DNA of 22,627 nt from Saccoglossus kowalevskii (GCF_000003605.2 NW_003108581.1:573461-596087), one strand, 5' to 3'. Numbered from the stretch's first letter, positions 1 through 9,940 are shown. Notes: a model not told the origin generated them from the letters alone. A program made the numbers and translations.

Positions 1-128
1 GAATAATGTAGTTCTCATACATCTTGTCGTTCGACTTTTCTTACCAACTATAACTAGACTTTTGTTGTGGTGATTGTTTTTGTAAAACAATTTTATGCAT
101 AACCAAATTAATTTATTCATTATTTTAG

Positions 129-166
129 CAAGGCCGGTAATTGTTGACAGTGATGGAAGGTTCTGA
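129..166 (+). CDS. Candidate last exon (12 codons) of an unseen upstream gene
   Basis: A T-rich tract ending in TTTTAG is followed by an open stretch that ends PVIVDSDGRF and a stop. An AATAAA lies about 110 bases further on (277-282). The exon would begin with two bases completing a split codon. It is too short to identify, and a chance acceptor plus a short open frame is a real alternative. Nothing else is recognised in the first 365 bases. Confidence 0.18.
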
Positions 167-559
167 CAAACAGTCACGGTGGTAAACACTGGCAATAGTA
201 GTGAACCAGCGACAAACCACAGAAATTAGACAGAAGAGCACTAGTATGGAAAAGATTACATTTCTTAATTTGATAGAATAAAAAAATAATCTCAATATTG
301 TAAATCAACTTATTATAAGTATAGTACCTTGTTAATTTATCTATCTTCGTCCCACTAGAAATGACATTTACTTAGCAAATACATTTGTATGACTAAAATG
401 GCCTCCACTAGACCATCTGGAATTGGAACATGAAGAAAATACATGCGCATATGCGTGACATCATGATGACATACATGAAAGTTATTTTTTGGTGATGAGA
501 CATAATTATAATCATTTTCCATATAGAAAATATCAATTTAGTAGTAAATGCATTTCTTC

Positions 560-1895
560 CACAGATCTCTGGGAATTATATATGCAAATAGGTAAGCGGG
601 TCTGTTTTTTTTCATATCTCCTGTGGACAATGTCAACTTGGTAGTCAATGTATATCTATAATGGCTCTCTGGGAAATTAGACATATGCATAATTAGTGAG
701 ATCACGTGATCAGCTAACAGTTTATCAAAATCTCTTCATCCATGTACACAATATCCAGTTAGTAGTGAATGTCTATCTACAATCGATCTCAGGTAATTAG
801 ATATGTGCATAATTAATGAGATCACATGACCAGCTAACAGTTTATTAAAATCTCTTCATCCATGTACACAATGCCCAGTTAGTAGTGAATGTCTATCTGC
901 AATCGATCTCAGGTAATTAGATATGTGCATAATTAATGAGATCACATGACCAGCTAACAGTTTATTAAAATCTCTTCATCCATGTACACAATGCCCAGTT
1001 AGTAGTGAATGTCTATCTGCAATCGATCTCAGGGAATTAGATATGTGCATAATTAATGAGACCACGTGACCAACTAACAGTTTACCTAAATCTCTTCATC
1101 CATGTACACAATATCCAGTTAGTAGTGAATGTCTATCTGCAATCGATCTCAGGTAATTAGATATGTGCATAATTAATGAGATCACATGACCAGCTAACAG
1201 TTTATTAAAATCTCTTCATCCATGTACACAATGCCCAGTTAGTAGTGAATGTCTATCTGCAATCGATCTCAGGGAATTAGATATGTGCATAATTAATGAG
1301 ACCATGTGACCAACTAACAGTTTACCTAAATCTCTTCATCCATGTACACAATATCCAGTTAGTAGTAAATGTCTATTTACAATCGATCTCAGGGAATTAA
1401 ATATGTGCATAATTAATGAGATCATGTTACCAGCTAACAGTTTATCTAAATCTCTTCATTCATGTACACAATGCCCAGTTAGTAATGAATATCTATCTAC
1501 ATTCGATCTCAGAAAAATAGATATGTGCATCATTAATGACATCACGTGACCATCTAACAGTTTATCAAAATCTCTTCATCCATGTACACATATCCAGTTA
1601 GTAGTGAATGTCTATCTGCAATCGATCTCAGGGAATCAGATATGTGCATAATTAATGAGATCACATGACCAGCTAACAGTTTATTAAAATCTCTTCATCC
1701 ATGTACACAATGCCCAGTTAGTAGTGAATGTCTATCTGCAATCGATCTCAGGGAATTAGATATGTGCATAATTAATGACATCACGTGACCATCTAACAGT
1801 TTATATAAATCTCTTCGTTCATGTACACAATGCCCAGTTAGTAGTGAATATCTATCTACAATCGATCTCAGAAAATTAGATATGTGCATAATTAT
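560..1895. repeat. 120-bp satellite array, about ten clean units
   Basis: From about 664 the sequence repeats with a period of 120 bases. Each unit carries TCTCTTCATCCATGTACACA, then CCAGTTAGTAGTGAATGTCT, then AATCGATCTCAGG, then ATATGTGCATAATTAATGAG and CAGCTAACAG. One unit near 1590 has lost a base. Units before 664 are diverged or shortened, with faint relatives back to about 370. Adjacent units alternate between two variants (ATGCCCAG with TTATTAAAA, and ATATCCAG with TTACCTAAA), which suggests duplication in 240-bp blocks. Several units contain CACGTG within a near-palindrome. Because 120 is divisible by three, a minus-strand ORF of repeated 40-residue blocks appears; this is an artefact of the repeat. 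Confidence 0.95.
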
Positions 1896-2074
1896 TTTAA
1901 AAATCGTTCTTATCGCTTTTCGTTTTTCTTTTTTTTTCTTTTAATTGTCCATTTGTTTTTTATTTACGTTACACTTTTGACATTTATTTTCTTAATTCTA
2001 TTTTTTTTAATTTTCTGACTCGTTTGTGAAATGATTATGTCGTTTGTGGGCAAGCGTTGAAGTCACCGTTGTTG

Positions 2075-2082
2075 TATATAAA
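2075..2082 (+). promoter_or_regulatory. Possible TATA box (TATATAAA)
   Basis: A TATATAAA element lies in a less A+T-rich patch upstream of the candidate Cys-rich exons. An inverted CCAAT (ATTGG) follows at about 2093. The transcription start is not visible from sequence, and in a genome this A+T-rich such elements arise by chance. Confidence 0.2.
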
Positions 2083-2277
2083 TCCTTCTCTGATTGGTCA
2101 TTGAAGTTTGAGAGAGTTGAGCAAGATGTTCTATGAAGGTTTTTCAGATCTTTGAGCTTTTACAATCAGACAATTAAAAAACTAAATAAGAGAAATAATT
2201 GAAAACAAAATAGTAAAATCACACACAAAAAAAGAAACAATTAAAATAAAAACAATTAGGTTTTAATCGGATTATAG

Positions 2278-2325
2278 ATTTCTGGGAATTAGGTCACGCG
2301 ACCAGCTAATAGTTTGCCCAAATTA
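2278..2325. repeat. Detached partial unit of the 120-bp satellite
   Basis: The stretch reads TTTCTGGGAATTAGGTCACG, then CGACCAGCTAATAGTTTGCC. It matches the satellite segment running from TCTCAGGGAATTAG to GACCAGCTAACAGTTTA, with the middle of the unit (ATATGTGCATAATTAATGAG) deleted. It sits about 380 bases beyond the array end, so the array was once longer or a unit was moved. Confidence 0.6.
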
Positions 2326-2376
2326 CTCAATTGGGGTCCATCATTTCTACTGCGTATCCTATTGTGAGACAAGTGA

Positions 2377-2778
2377 TACAGGCTTCAATCATCGTTCTGT
2401 GAGACTTGTATGAACTGCTCTGCGATCTCCTGCTTTCAGCGGTGCCCTCCAGAATACCAGCGTTCCTCTGCAAGCAAGACTCCTATATTTCTTCGTTGTT
2501 GTGTTGCAGAAGCCATTGACTGTCGTCCATTGCTACATCCTGGAACTGTGAGTTATCACCAATGCACACTATTTTAGTGAAATTATTCATTGTATTTTTC
2601 TGTGATTTATTTCTTGTAATTATTTTGAGAGGTATTAAAGCCAGGAACATTAACTTGATATGTTGGTGTATGTGTATTTCATTTCCAGTACTATTGTCTT
2701 GTCTACCCCATACTAGCAGTGAAAGAACCCCCTGTCCAGTGTGAGTTCTGTGGGTATCCTCTCTCCGAATTGCAATAA
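2377..2778 (+). CDS. Candidate two-exon 3' end of an unrecognised Cys-rich protein
   Basis: A frame open from just after a TGA runs 57 codons to a donor at 2548 (ACT|GTGAGT). An internal acceptor TGCTTTCAG at 2439 could start this exon at 2440. The next acceptor, ATTTCATTTCCAG, opens a last exon at 2689 that joins in phase 0 and stops at 2776-2778. The first part is Cys-rich (CETCMNC, CFQRC, RCC), and the last exon ends with EPPVQCEFCGYPLSEL, which contains a CxxC pair like half of a zinc ribbon. An AATAAA lies at 2913-2918. No family is recognised. Codon composition and matching splice phases favour a real gene, but no protein homology was available to confirm it. Confidence 0.35.
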
Positions 2779-3535
2779 GCAGGCCTTACACTGTGGCAGT
2801 TTCTCGTGAAGTGGTGCGTTATCGCGTGACTTCGTAGACATTTTATTTTATCGCGCCCTGTTGTTTATATGATTAAAAGGTTATAGCAAAGGTGAATCCG
2901 AAATACACGTTAAATAAAAAGAAATACCCGCGTTGCCAGTCTGTTTATTGGTGGTCTGATAACAAAGCTACACCGCCAACACTTATGATAGGTGTGAATT
3001 TCACAATGAGAGAAAATCATTATGTCCTCTTTTGTCCATCGCGGATATCAACAATAAAAGTGTCATTTTATTTTTTGCTATATGTTCTGTATTATGAACG
3101 CTATAATGCAGAATATATGTGAACACATTCCTCTACTACCGCATGTCCACAGAACGGTGTTGTTTGGTTCAGTAAGTTATTTAGTGGAGGTTGTGTGCAG
3201 CATGGAACTCCGTGTGTGTAACTAACTGACTCGACAGTGAATGACTTGTTATAACAAACGATAACGTGTTCAAGGACGTCACGGCTCAAGACGATGAAGT
3301 TAAAGTGCTCATGTAATTATCAAATGCCTGATGCCTGACTGGGTCATATTTGACCGTCCATTTATAAAAACTGAACATTTGACAAATAAACACAGGTTAG
3401 TCAGAATGATTGGAACCCAACTCTACTGAATTCTGTTCAGTAACAGTAACACTAATGGGGAACACAGTTTTACAATTATTGCCGAAAATACACGTTATTG
3501 TACTCGGATTGTGGTTATACTATTTTCTGTTTTAG
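2779..3535. other. No gene recognised; possible 3' UTR and intergenic DNA
   Basis: It starts as the possible 3' UTR of the Cys-rich candidate. The remaining short open frames on both strands have no recognisable motif or convincing splice sites. A short direct duplication (GCCTGATGCCTGA) lies near 3326. Confidence 0.4.
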
Positions 3536-3693
3536 AGGGTTGGCCAATGTCCAGAACGAGCATCGCGTCATGGCTTGATTTTGAAAACCAGGAACATGCC
3601 ATAGACCTCTTTATATCTTATCGCGAGAACATGCGTATACCCGCCAGTAGTCTTGTGAAACATGTAGAAGAATGTTTTAAGGTAGAAGCCTAG
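3536..3693 (+). pseudogene. Exon-like ORF interrupted by a TTAA-type transposon
   Basis: The acceptor TATTTTCTGTTTTAG opens a frame with coding-like composition, including IASWLDFENQEHAIDLFISY and IPASSLVKHVEECF. The frame then runs into the inverted repeat of the inserted element, which supplies VEA and a TAG stop. Removing the element and one TTAA copy in thought lets the frame continue for 13 further codons (KKKISDYLALNYP) to a TAA at 4251-4253. This suggests that the element landed in the last coding exon of a gene. The element also provides an AATAAA at 3728-3733, so a shorter transcript could still be made. The protein family is not recognised; it could also be old non-genic DNA. Confidence 0.4.
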
Positions 3694-4213
3694 TCAAATT
3701 AAAAAACCCAGAATTTATTCATTTTGCAATAAATTGTACTCAAAGGCAATACAAGGATATTGACCTGAAAAAAGTTGGGGTTTACCAGCTTTTCCCCCAG
3801 AAATTGATGGTTGTATTTTAGTGGAAAGTCGCCATTTTGACACTAATATTATAACCCTTTTACCACAGGTTCCTATGAAAGAGATATTATGCAATATCTC
3901 AAAATCTAGCTTGGTGACATAATCATATATTGTTAATGATGGAGTACTTTTTGTTCTGAATTATTTAAAAAATCTGGGTTTTAAAAAGTGTCAAAAAATG
4001 CAATTTTTCTTTAACATTGTGTGGAATTCCATTTCATGGAATTGTTCTGAAAATAGCAAATTTTAAGAAATATTAGGGCACGTTTCTCAAAAAGCATAAC
4101 TGTAACACACAAAATAATGCTATTTTATTGTACCATGAGACATTAGCTTCATGATTGTACATGATAAACTAATGAACATTGTCACGCCATTTATGACTAG
4201 GCTTCTACCTTAA
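3677..4213. mobile_element. Non-autonomous TTAA-flanked DNA transposon (MITE), 529 bp plus target duplication
   Basis: Perfect 16-bp terminal inverted repeats, GGTAGAAGCCTAGTCA at the left and its exact complement at the right end, are each bounded outside by TTAA. The interior is A+T-rich and non-coding. TTAA duplications are typical of piggyBac and Kolobok elements. PiggyBac ends usually start with C, whereas Kolobok/T2 ends start with purines, so GG favours a Kolobok-like MITE; that assignment is inference. The identical ends suggest a fairly recent insertion. Confidence 0.85.
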
Positions 4214-5626
4214 GAAAAAAATCTCAGATTACCTTGCCCTAAATTACCCTTAATCTGGAACTAATTTCGAGTTTAATAATTATGTATATAACTTTGCAAA
4301 ATCTTACCAGCATGAATCACTCGATCTAATGTAACGGCAGACACAATGGATGGGCGGCGCTTAATAATGATTTAGTGTTGTATTCAGAGAATTCCGATGT
4401 TACCCTAGAACTGAATTGGTAACATCACGGCGCGTTGACCACATCAAACACTCTAGTGCTGTGTCCCATGAGTGACAACCTTATTTGATTGTGGAAGACT
4501 ACTGGCACCAAGGGCATCGACAAATGCTGCAGAGAGAAGAAAAACAGTCCAGAAGTCGTGAAGTAAGTCGCCAAGCAAACATTTCCGACTGAACTTGTTA
4601 ATTCCCTCAGATAGTTTGTAGGTAAGTGGTGGACCATTAGGAGGGCGATGGCAAATATTTTTGTTCCCTTAACTTAGTTTTGTGCTAATGTTTGTTTTAC
4701 GTGATGAACTTGTAATTTGTTTTCCACTATTATGTTGAAGATTTTCAGTTGTGAGATTTAGGCGTAAAAATGTTGTTTTCTGTTATCGAATTTTTCCCGT
4801 GCATTATTTTAATTCTGCCATCTTCTACACAGTTCCAAATGGACAACAGCTGAACACTAATAATGTTGCTGAAAAAAGTCCGAATAAGAAAAGATTGGTT
4901 GTTTTTATTTCTTGCGTACAAATTCATCTGAAAACAAGATAAAATGGCTTATTATATTATATTGTTTGTTACTCAGCTAACAACCCTTCATTGTTGTTGC
5001 GCGACCAAAGTACACCGTTCACTATCTACCGTACGTGCCGAAACCACTGATATGAATTAGTCAGTTGCAAATTTGGCATAATTTATGACACTTATTTATA
5101 AATACAGGTAGTTCAGTTAAGAAGAACATCATAAAATGTAAGTGGGCATGTTAAAAAAACGTTTATACATTTTACACGAGTTTTGCTTGCAATGGATCAA
5201 TACAAATAAAAAAAATAAAACTTAAATAACAATAAATCTGTGACGCGCACGCTGACCTGCGATTACTTCAAATGAACTTAACCTTCCAAAAAAGTTTTAC
5301 CCTCATAATAGTTCAACGACCCCAAATAAGGCCCTACGAATACTCCCAGAGTGCAACTTTAAGGTCGTTCGAAGGAGGGCATTTGACTAATACAAACAGA
5401 AACAAAATATTACCAAACTATGTTAATTTCAAGCTGTTATATACCAGTAATTGTGCTATTGGACAACAACACACAAACAGACACATTGTTAAAGTCGAGA
5501 AAATTTGATAATTCGTTTTAATGGTATCCTACTACATTAATTAATACAATATTTGACTGTTTGTAGTATCCAAGATACCAAGAATAGAAGATCACGTATA
5601 TTGTTAATGTTCTCATTTATTTTAAA
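4214..5626. other. Intergenic stretch with weak exon candidates only
   Basis: It holds a 9-bp inverted repeat (GATGTTACC/GGTAACATC, 4396-4426, 13-base loop) and an acceptor-like site ATCTTCTACACAG followed by a frame ending NKKRLVVFISCVQIHLKTR (4833-4942, +). On the minus strand there is a pyrimidine-rich acceptor at 5387 opening a 17-codon frame that stops at 5334. None of these has a matching partner exon or a recognised domain. The last hundred bases should include the promoter and 5' UTR of the DED gene, but no clear TATA box is seen. Confidence 0.3.
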
Positions 5627-6266
5627 ATGGCTGCTGCTTGTGGATCATCTACTTCTGATGACAACAATATTGACAATTTCCAATCGTTCATGGTGGAAAT
5701 ATCAGGCGAAATCGGTGAAGGTAGGTTCCTGAAATAATTTAGTAACAAATCCCTATCTATTGCGTTCTTTCTGGTCATCATCGTATATCGTTACGTCATG
5801 CGTACTACACATTAAAAAACATGAAAATTCTTTCATTTGGACAATATTGTTTTCAAGGTATTGTTGCTGTATCATAATGCTTCTTCCCTCTATAGTATGT
5901 GTGTTCTCAAATTCACCTTTCACGTACGCTGCAAACATTGACAACTCGTATTAAAATACATACCCTACTATATGAATGTTTACTATGAATACCGGGATCA
6001 GACCTCCGCGTCAATAGATACATGCATGCTGCACCACTCACCACAAATACATTTATAATATTTCAGAAGATTTAAAGAAAATGGTTGAATACTGTGCCGA
6101 CAAATACCTACAAAAACGCGAGAGGGAAAAAATATTGAAGGAAGACAATGCTTACTTATTACTTCAGAAGTTAAAGGAAGCCGGAAAATTGAGTCTCCGG
6201 GGCTATTGTAGTTTTAAGTTTGGAGATGTAATAAATCCTACGTATTCATATCAGTTCCACGACTGA
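5627..6266 (+). CDS. DED protein, short form (exon 1 + proximal last exon, domain truncated)
   Basis: The acceptor TTATAATATTTCAG at 6066 also joins exon 1 in phase 1 and gives about 97 residues. The proximal exon begins EDLKKMVEYCADKYLQK and continues through KLKEAGKLS. About 23 of 42 residues are identical to the distal exon, with one gap. After GKLS the similarity stops abruptly: the tail LRGYCSFKFGDVINPTYSYQ ends at a TGA, with no helix 5, helix 6 or RxDL motif. No other frame restores these. The product should therefore be an incomplete DED, either a regulatory decoy or a decayed duplicate. A downstream poly(A) signal means both exons can be used as alternative last exons. Confidence 0.55.
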
Positions 6267-7055
6267 AATACTGACTAGAGAACTGAGAAGGGCCGTTTGG
6301 AAAGAGAACAGCATCTCTTACGCTCAACATTTAACTCGTACTTTATATATCGTAATATCACGCGCCAATTACTGATTTTATATAGCTTGTATTGAAATAA
6401 AATATATGCATGTCACGTGACTTGAAGATGTAGTAGAGGTGTTTCGGAAGTACAATTCAACTTTTTCATAGAAATGCTTACTGTTTCGGTACTGACTGAC
6501 GGTATTGGTTACATTGTTTTGGTCACCGAAGACAGCTACAATCGGTACTGTTTGGCAAGTGAGTCTTAGAATGGTCATGTCACAAAGAGCTGAAGAATAC
6601 ATACGAAATTATCACAACAAAGATAAACATTATTAAATAAAAATAGGAAATAAAATTGTATCCGAAAACTACGTTGGGGGAGATTTATTCGCCACTTGGT
6701 AACAGCAATCTGGACTTGCGCGACTTTGTATGGCTACGACTACGACTACGACAATGACTGAGGGTTTGTGCAGTAACAAAGTGTAATGTGTAACTTAATG
6801 TATGCATACTGAACTAATTTTATTTTCGCAGGTGAATTTTTGTCAATGGTAGACTTGTGTGCCGATAAACATATACAGAAAGCACAAAGGGAAAAGATTA
6901 GACGAGATGGTCCTTACAAACTACTGGAAAAACTAAAAGAAACGGGAAAACTGAGTAAAACTGACCCGACACTGTTGATTGTTCTATTAAAGAAAAGCGG
7001 GCGCAGTGATCTAGCAGAGAGTGTAGAGAAAAGATTTAAAGAAGGGTTTGAGTGA
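5627..7055 (+). CDS. DED-only protein, long form (exon 1 + distal last exon)
   Basis: Exon 1 (5627-5720) encodes 31 residues from MAAACGSSTSDDN and ends at GAAG|GTAGGT in phase 1. An in-frame TAG 42 bases upstream supports this start. Splicing to the acceptor TTTTATTTTCGCAG at 6831 joins the frame exactly and gives about 105 residues. Exon 1 supplies helix 1 (NFQSFMVEISGEIGE); the distal exon (6832-7055) supplies the rest, with GEFLSMVDLCADKHIQK (helix 2-3), KLLEKLKETGKLS, TLLIVLLKKSGRSDLAESVE and a short KRFKEGFE tail. GRSDL fits the RxDL motif of DED helix 6, and the helix-2 Glu completes the DED charge triad. DED proteins assemble death-receptor and caspase-8-type complexes through homotypic contacts. 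A single-DED protein of this size resembles PEA-15-type regulators in architecture, not necessarily in descent. CARD or another death-fold domain is the main alternative. Confidence 0.7.
6396..6401 (+). terminator. Poly(A) signal for the short DED transcript
   Basis: An AATAAA lies 130 bases after the stop of the proximal last exon and before the distal exon. Polyadenylation here would give the short form, and skipping it the long form. Confidence 0.5.
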
Positions 7056-7140
7056 AACAGAGAACTGCGTAATCGATACAGTGTATAAGATGATCGGCAA
7101 ACATTTGGGTGGATGTGATTTGGTCTAACCCACCTGACGT

Positions 7141-7146
7141 AATAAA
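7141..7146 (+). terminator. Poly(A) signal for the long DED transcript
   Basis: An AATAAA lies 86 bases after the stop of the distal last exon and would give a compact 3' UTR. Confidence 0.55.
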
Positions 7147-7949
7147 TGGGTATAATATATGCATCATAAGGGATTGATCATATTAGAAAATCTGAAAGAA
7201 AGGCACATGGTAGACAAAACAATGTGCAAATATTGTTTTCTCTCACTTAGTTAAGATTATTTTATAGATTTCTTTGCCATTTCCCAATCAAATGTGTTTT
7301 TATTTTGTAATATTTTTGTTGTCAATGTTCATGAAATGCTGTTAAAACACATGCCATCTCTGGATTTCCCACAGACAGTCTTATGGTCAATCCCTAAACT
7401 GAAATACAATTCATAATTAGGTATTATTCGCAATACTACATCTCCATCGTAATTTGACTAAGGATTTAGGCATACCAAACAACTAACTAAAACACGTGGC
7501 GTATTTAAAACATTCTGAAAGCGGCGGAACATGTATCGTAATCGCTCGCATGTTTTTAATTAATCGTTCATGCTGAAGGAAATCCAAACTGTAAAGTTAC
7601 ATTTATTATTTTAATTCTTGAAATGAATGTAATGACATGTAATCTTGGGTTCACAAAAATGATTGTCCCATGGTGTCTGCCAAGTGTGACATTGTTTTAT
7701 TTCATGGTAATGGTAACATATCAGTTTTGATGAATTTGTTATAGCTAGCACTGTGAAATTCAGTGTGTATTTCTAGTACGATAAATCGCCAGCGGTGATT
7801 GGCTGAAAGTAACTGCTCACCCAATGTACGAAAGTGATATTAATCCGCCAATATAGGGTTTACCGATAGTATGTTATACATCATAAGCTGACTGTTGTCA
7901 TGTTAAATAAAACGAAAAAAATATTTTAATGTAATAGCTGCGGGGATGG
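7147..7949. other. Intergenic, no gene seen
   Basis: No open frame, splice pair or repeat can be supported here. One inverted CCAAT (GATTGGCTG) near 7798 lies in a small G+C-richer patch. Confidence 0.5.
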
Positions 7950-9420
7950 GATTTTGTTTTTTGTTTTCAAAGAAGTTTTATTGGGTACATTTCATAGTGT
8001 CTAACGCGTACATTACAGATTGTCTGAGAAATAACATGTTCTGTATAAAGTTCATCGAGTACAGAAATCAAACAAAACCTGAAAGTACATTCCTGTAGTT
8101 TCCATGTTGAATACAAAGGTTTATCTCGCATATGTTATTATAGGAGCCAATTTTTTAAAGTGCAACCCCAATGTGATATTCTTTTCCGCATTCATATTTT
8201 CACACATATAATAACTGATAAAAAAAACTATTAAATTTGGCTTTCCACCAGTCATCTTTGAGAAGTATACATGTTTCCTGATCAGCTAACAAATGAAGTT
8301 CACCAGCAATTATTCTTCTGGATCAGAAATAACCATACAAATATTGCTGGGGTGTTCACCCCAACAAAATAACAAGTCTTTCTAAAATGCTATTGTATAC
8401 CGACATTCACTAAAGAGATGCTCATACTTCTCTGGTTCACTTTTACAGAAAGTGCAGCACAGTGGAATAAACACTTTATTGGGTTAATTTTATGCAGTGT
8501 TTTTTTTTTTGGGGTGTATAAAAATATTGTGAAGAATTTTAAATTGGAATTCTCTTGTTTTTTATATAAGGCTGTACATTTGTGTAATTTATGTTTATAT
8601 GATGCATGATTAATTTCTCACATAATTTATGTTCACTTACCTGTGTGATGAAAACTTTTTTTTTTATTTTTGGGGGTAATTATGTTTAGTTATGTGGGAA
8701 CGCCTGGTACATGTTGTATTGACCTTGGTTATTTTTTCTTATTTTTTCAATTCATTTATATGTTTTTGAAACAAGGAGATATACATTGTCTTGGCGTATA
8801 GTTTGCCAGGGAATCAGATCATATTCATCCAAAAAGATCTGACACTCTCAATATATATCTTTGCCTGAAGTCTTCAAAATATATCGTATTATTTTCCATC
8901 AATATTTTCTTGTTGTTCTATACCTATTTGATTTGTATTTACTCGGTGAGATTTTGTTTCCCCATTCCCAAGGTTTGACACATTTAGGTCTCCCTGGCCC
9001 ACCCCTCCGATTATTGAATTTCTCGCAATTTTGTCTACCAAATCCCAAAAATGTGTTAATTATTTTATGAACTTCCTGAATTGTCTGCTTTTTAATCATC
9101 ATTGAGTTAAGAATATATGTAAATTGTAAAAAGCGTTTTGATTATTTGTATTTTATCGAATAAAGATAGTATAAAGGTTTAGTATAATTTTCCTGTAATT
9201 TCCTTCTTATTGTATGAGAAATATATTCCCTTGTAAATTCAGTGTTTGACATGAAACTTGTCATATCATCTGCAAATGCAGCCACTTTAATTTCTGTCCC
9301 CAAAACAGTAATACTCGAAATATTTTTGTCATGATTGTTATTTATAGCATTTCTTAGATTAAAACAAATAGTATTGGTGATTTAATTGAAAAAGAAACAT
9401 TAGTCAAAAGGGGCTGTTGA
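7950..9420 (-). mobile_element. Decayed Tx1/L1-like non-LTR retrotransposon (3' half of ORF2)
   Basis: Read on the minus strand, a reverse-transcriptase segment starts near 9405 (SPILFVLI, then LRNAINNN in another frame). It leads to GTEIKVAAFADDMTSFMSN, with the catalytic FADD box at 9265-9276. Next comes a thumb-like part, IQEVHKIINTFLGFGRQ with RRGGPGRP, matching the FLW...GG region of L1/Tx1 proteins. A C-terminal Cys/His motif (CTFCKSEPEKYEHLFSEC, 8403-8456) fits the C-x2-C...H...C end of this group. Beyond it, LIRKHVYFSKMTGGKPNL matches the far C-terminus. The A-rich GAAAACAAAAAACAAAA near 7955-7970 may be the tail. Frameshifts, stops and deletions after FADD make it inactive. Both ends are approximate and the 5' part is missing. 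Confidence 0.75.
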
Positions 9421-9751
9421 CGGTCTACCCACGACCAATGAAGTCATACTAGCTATTATGACAAAAGCGTGATAATTTTCTATGACATACACGAAGTCAC
9501 GCTGGAATTTTTAAAATATTGAAATGTTATTTTGAAAATTAATAAACAACTTTTTAAAATGGTGGGCATGGGACTCACAGGGAGTATACGACACACACAT
9601 CACGTAACTCAAACCATGTTTCAAGCAAATAACTTCAACTTCAAGTTCAAGATGAACCGCAAAAGTAGTATTGTTCTTTTACTAATAAAACAAAAAAATG
9701 CAAAATGAGACCAGGCTCCGAAGTTCGTTCGGTTCACCGTACTTTGAACTT
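9421..9751. other. No gene seen
   Basis: The sequence is A+T-rich with an imperfect inverted pattern AACTTCAACTTCAAGTTCAA near 9630. The upstream limit of the neighbouring LINE may lie inside it. Confidence 0.4.
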
Positions 9752-9940
9752 TTACATGCAAAATATGGCCCGCCACGCCACGACAGCACTATGAGCTTCA
9801 AAGTCCATTTCGGTGGTGGTACGCGCTATGTAGACAAAAAATGATAAACCTGATATTATCAGCAGTACAATTGTAAACATGATATGTATAGCGATGTATG
9901 TGATATCTGGCGGTGCACCGTCATCGGAGTGCGACGTCAT
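9752..9940 (-). CDS. Small ORF with one membrane-spanning segment (62 codons)
   Basis: The ORF starts MTSHSDDGAPPDI, a short acidic head. A strongly hydrophobic stretch of about 27 residues follows at 14-40 (YIAIHIMFTIVLLIISGLSF, then FVYIA). The ORF ends with ARTTTEMDFEAHSAVVAWRA. Codon composition is G+C-richer and more coding-like than the flanks. It could be a small single-pass membrane protein or the first exon of a larger one read on into an intron. A TGACGTCG (CRE-like) sequence overlaps the start. The family is not recognised, and no acceptor or poly(A) signal settles its ends. Confidence 0.3.
   Translation of the reverse strand: MTSHSDDGAPPDITYIAIHIMFTIVLLIISGLSFFVYIARTTTEMDFEAHSAVVAWRAIFCM

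Noticed and set aside
1695-1889. Minus-strand ORF of repeated 40-residue blocks
   Set aside because: It is the 120-bp satellite read in a frame that happens to stay open because the unit length is divisible by three.
4475-4596. Plus-strand exon reading VEDYWHQGHRQMLQREEKQS before a GTAAGT
   Set aside because: The donor is good but no acceptor with a pyrimidine tract is present, and the open length is within chance.
5334-5386. Minus-strand last exon ending in a short peptide
   Set aside because: The acceptor is good, but only 17 codons follow, no partner exon or poly(A) signal is seen, and its upstream exons would have to overlap the DED gene.
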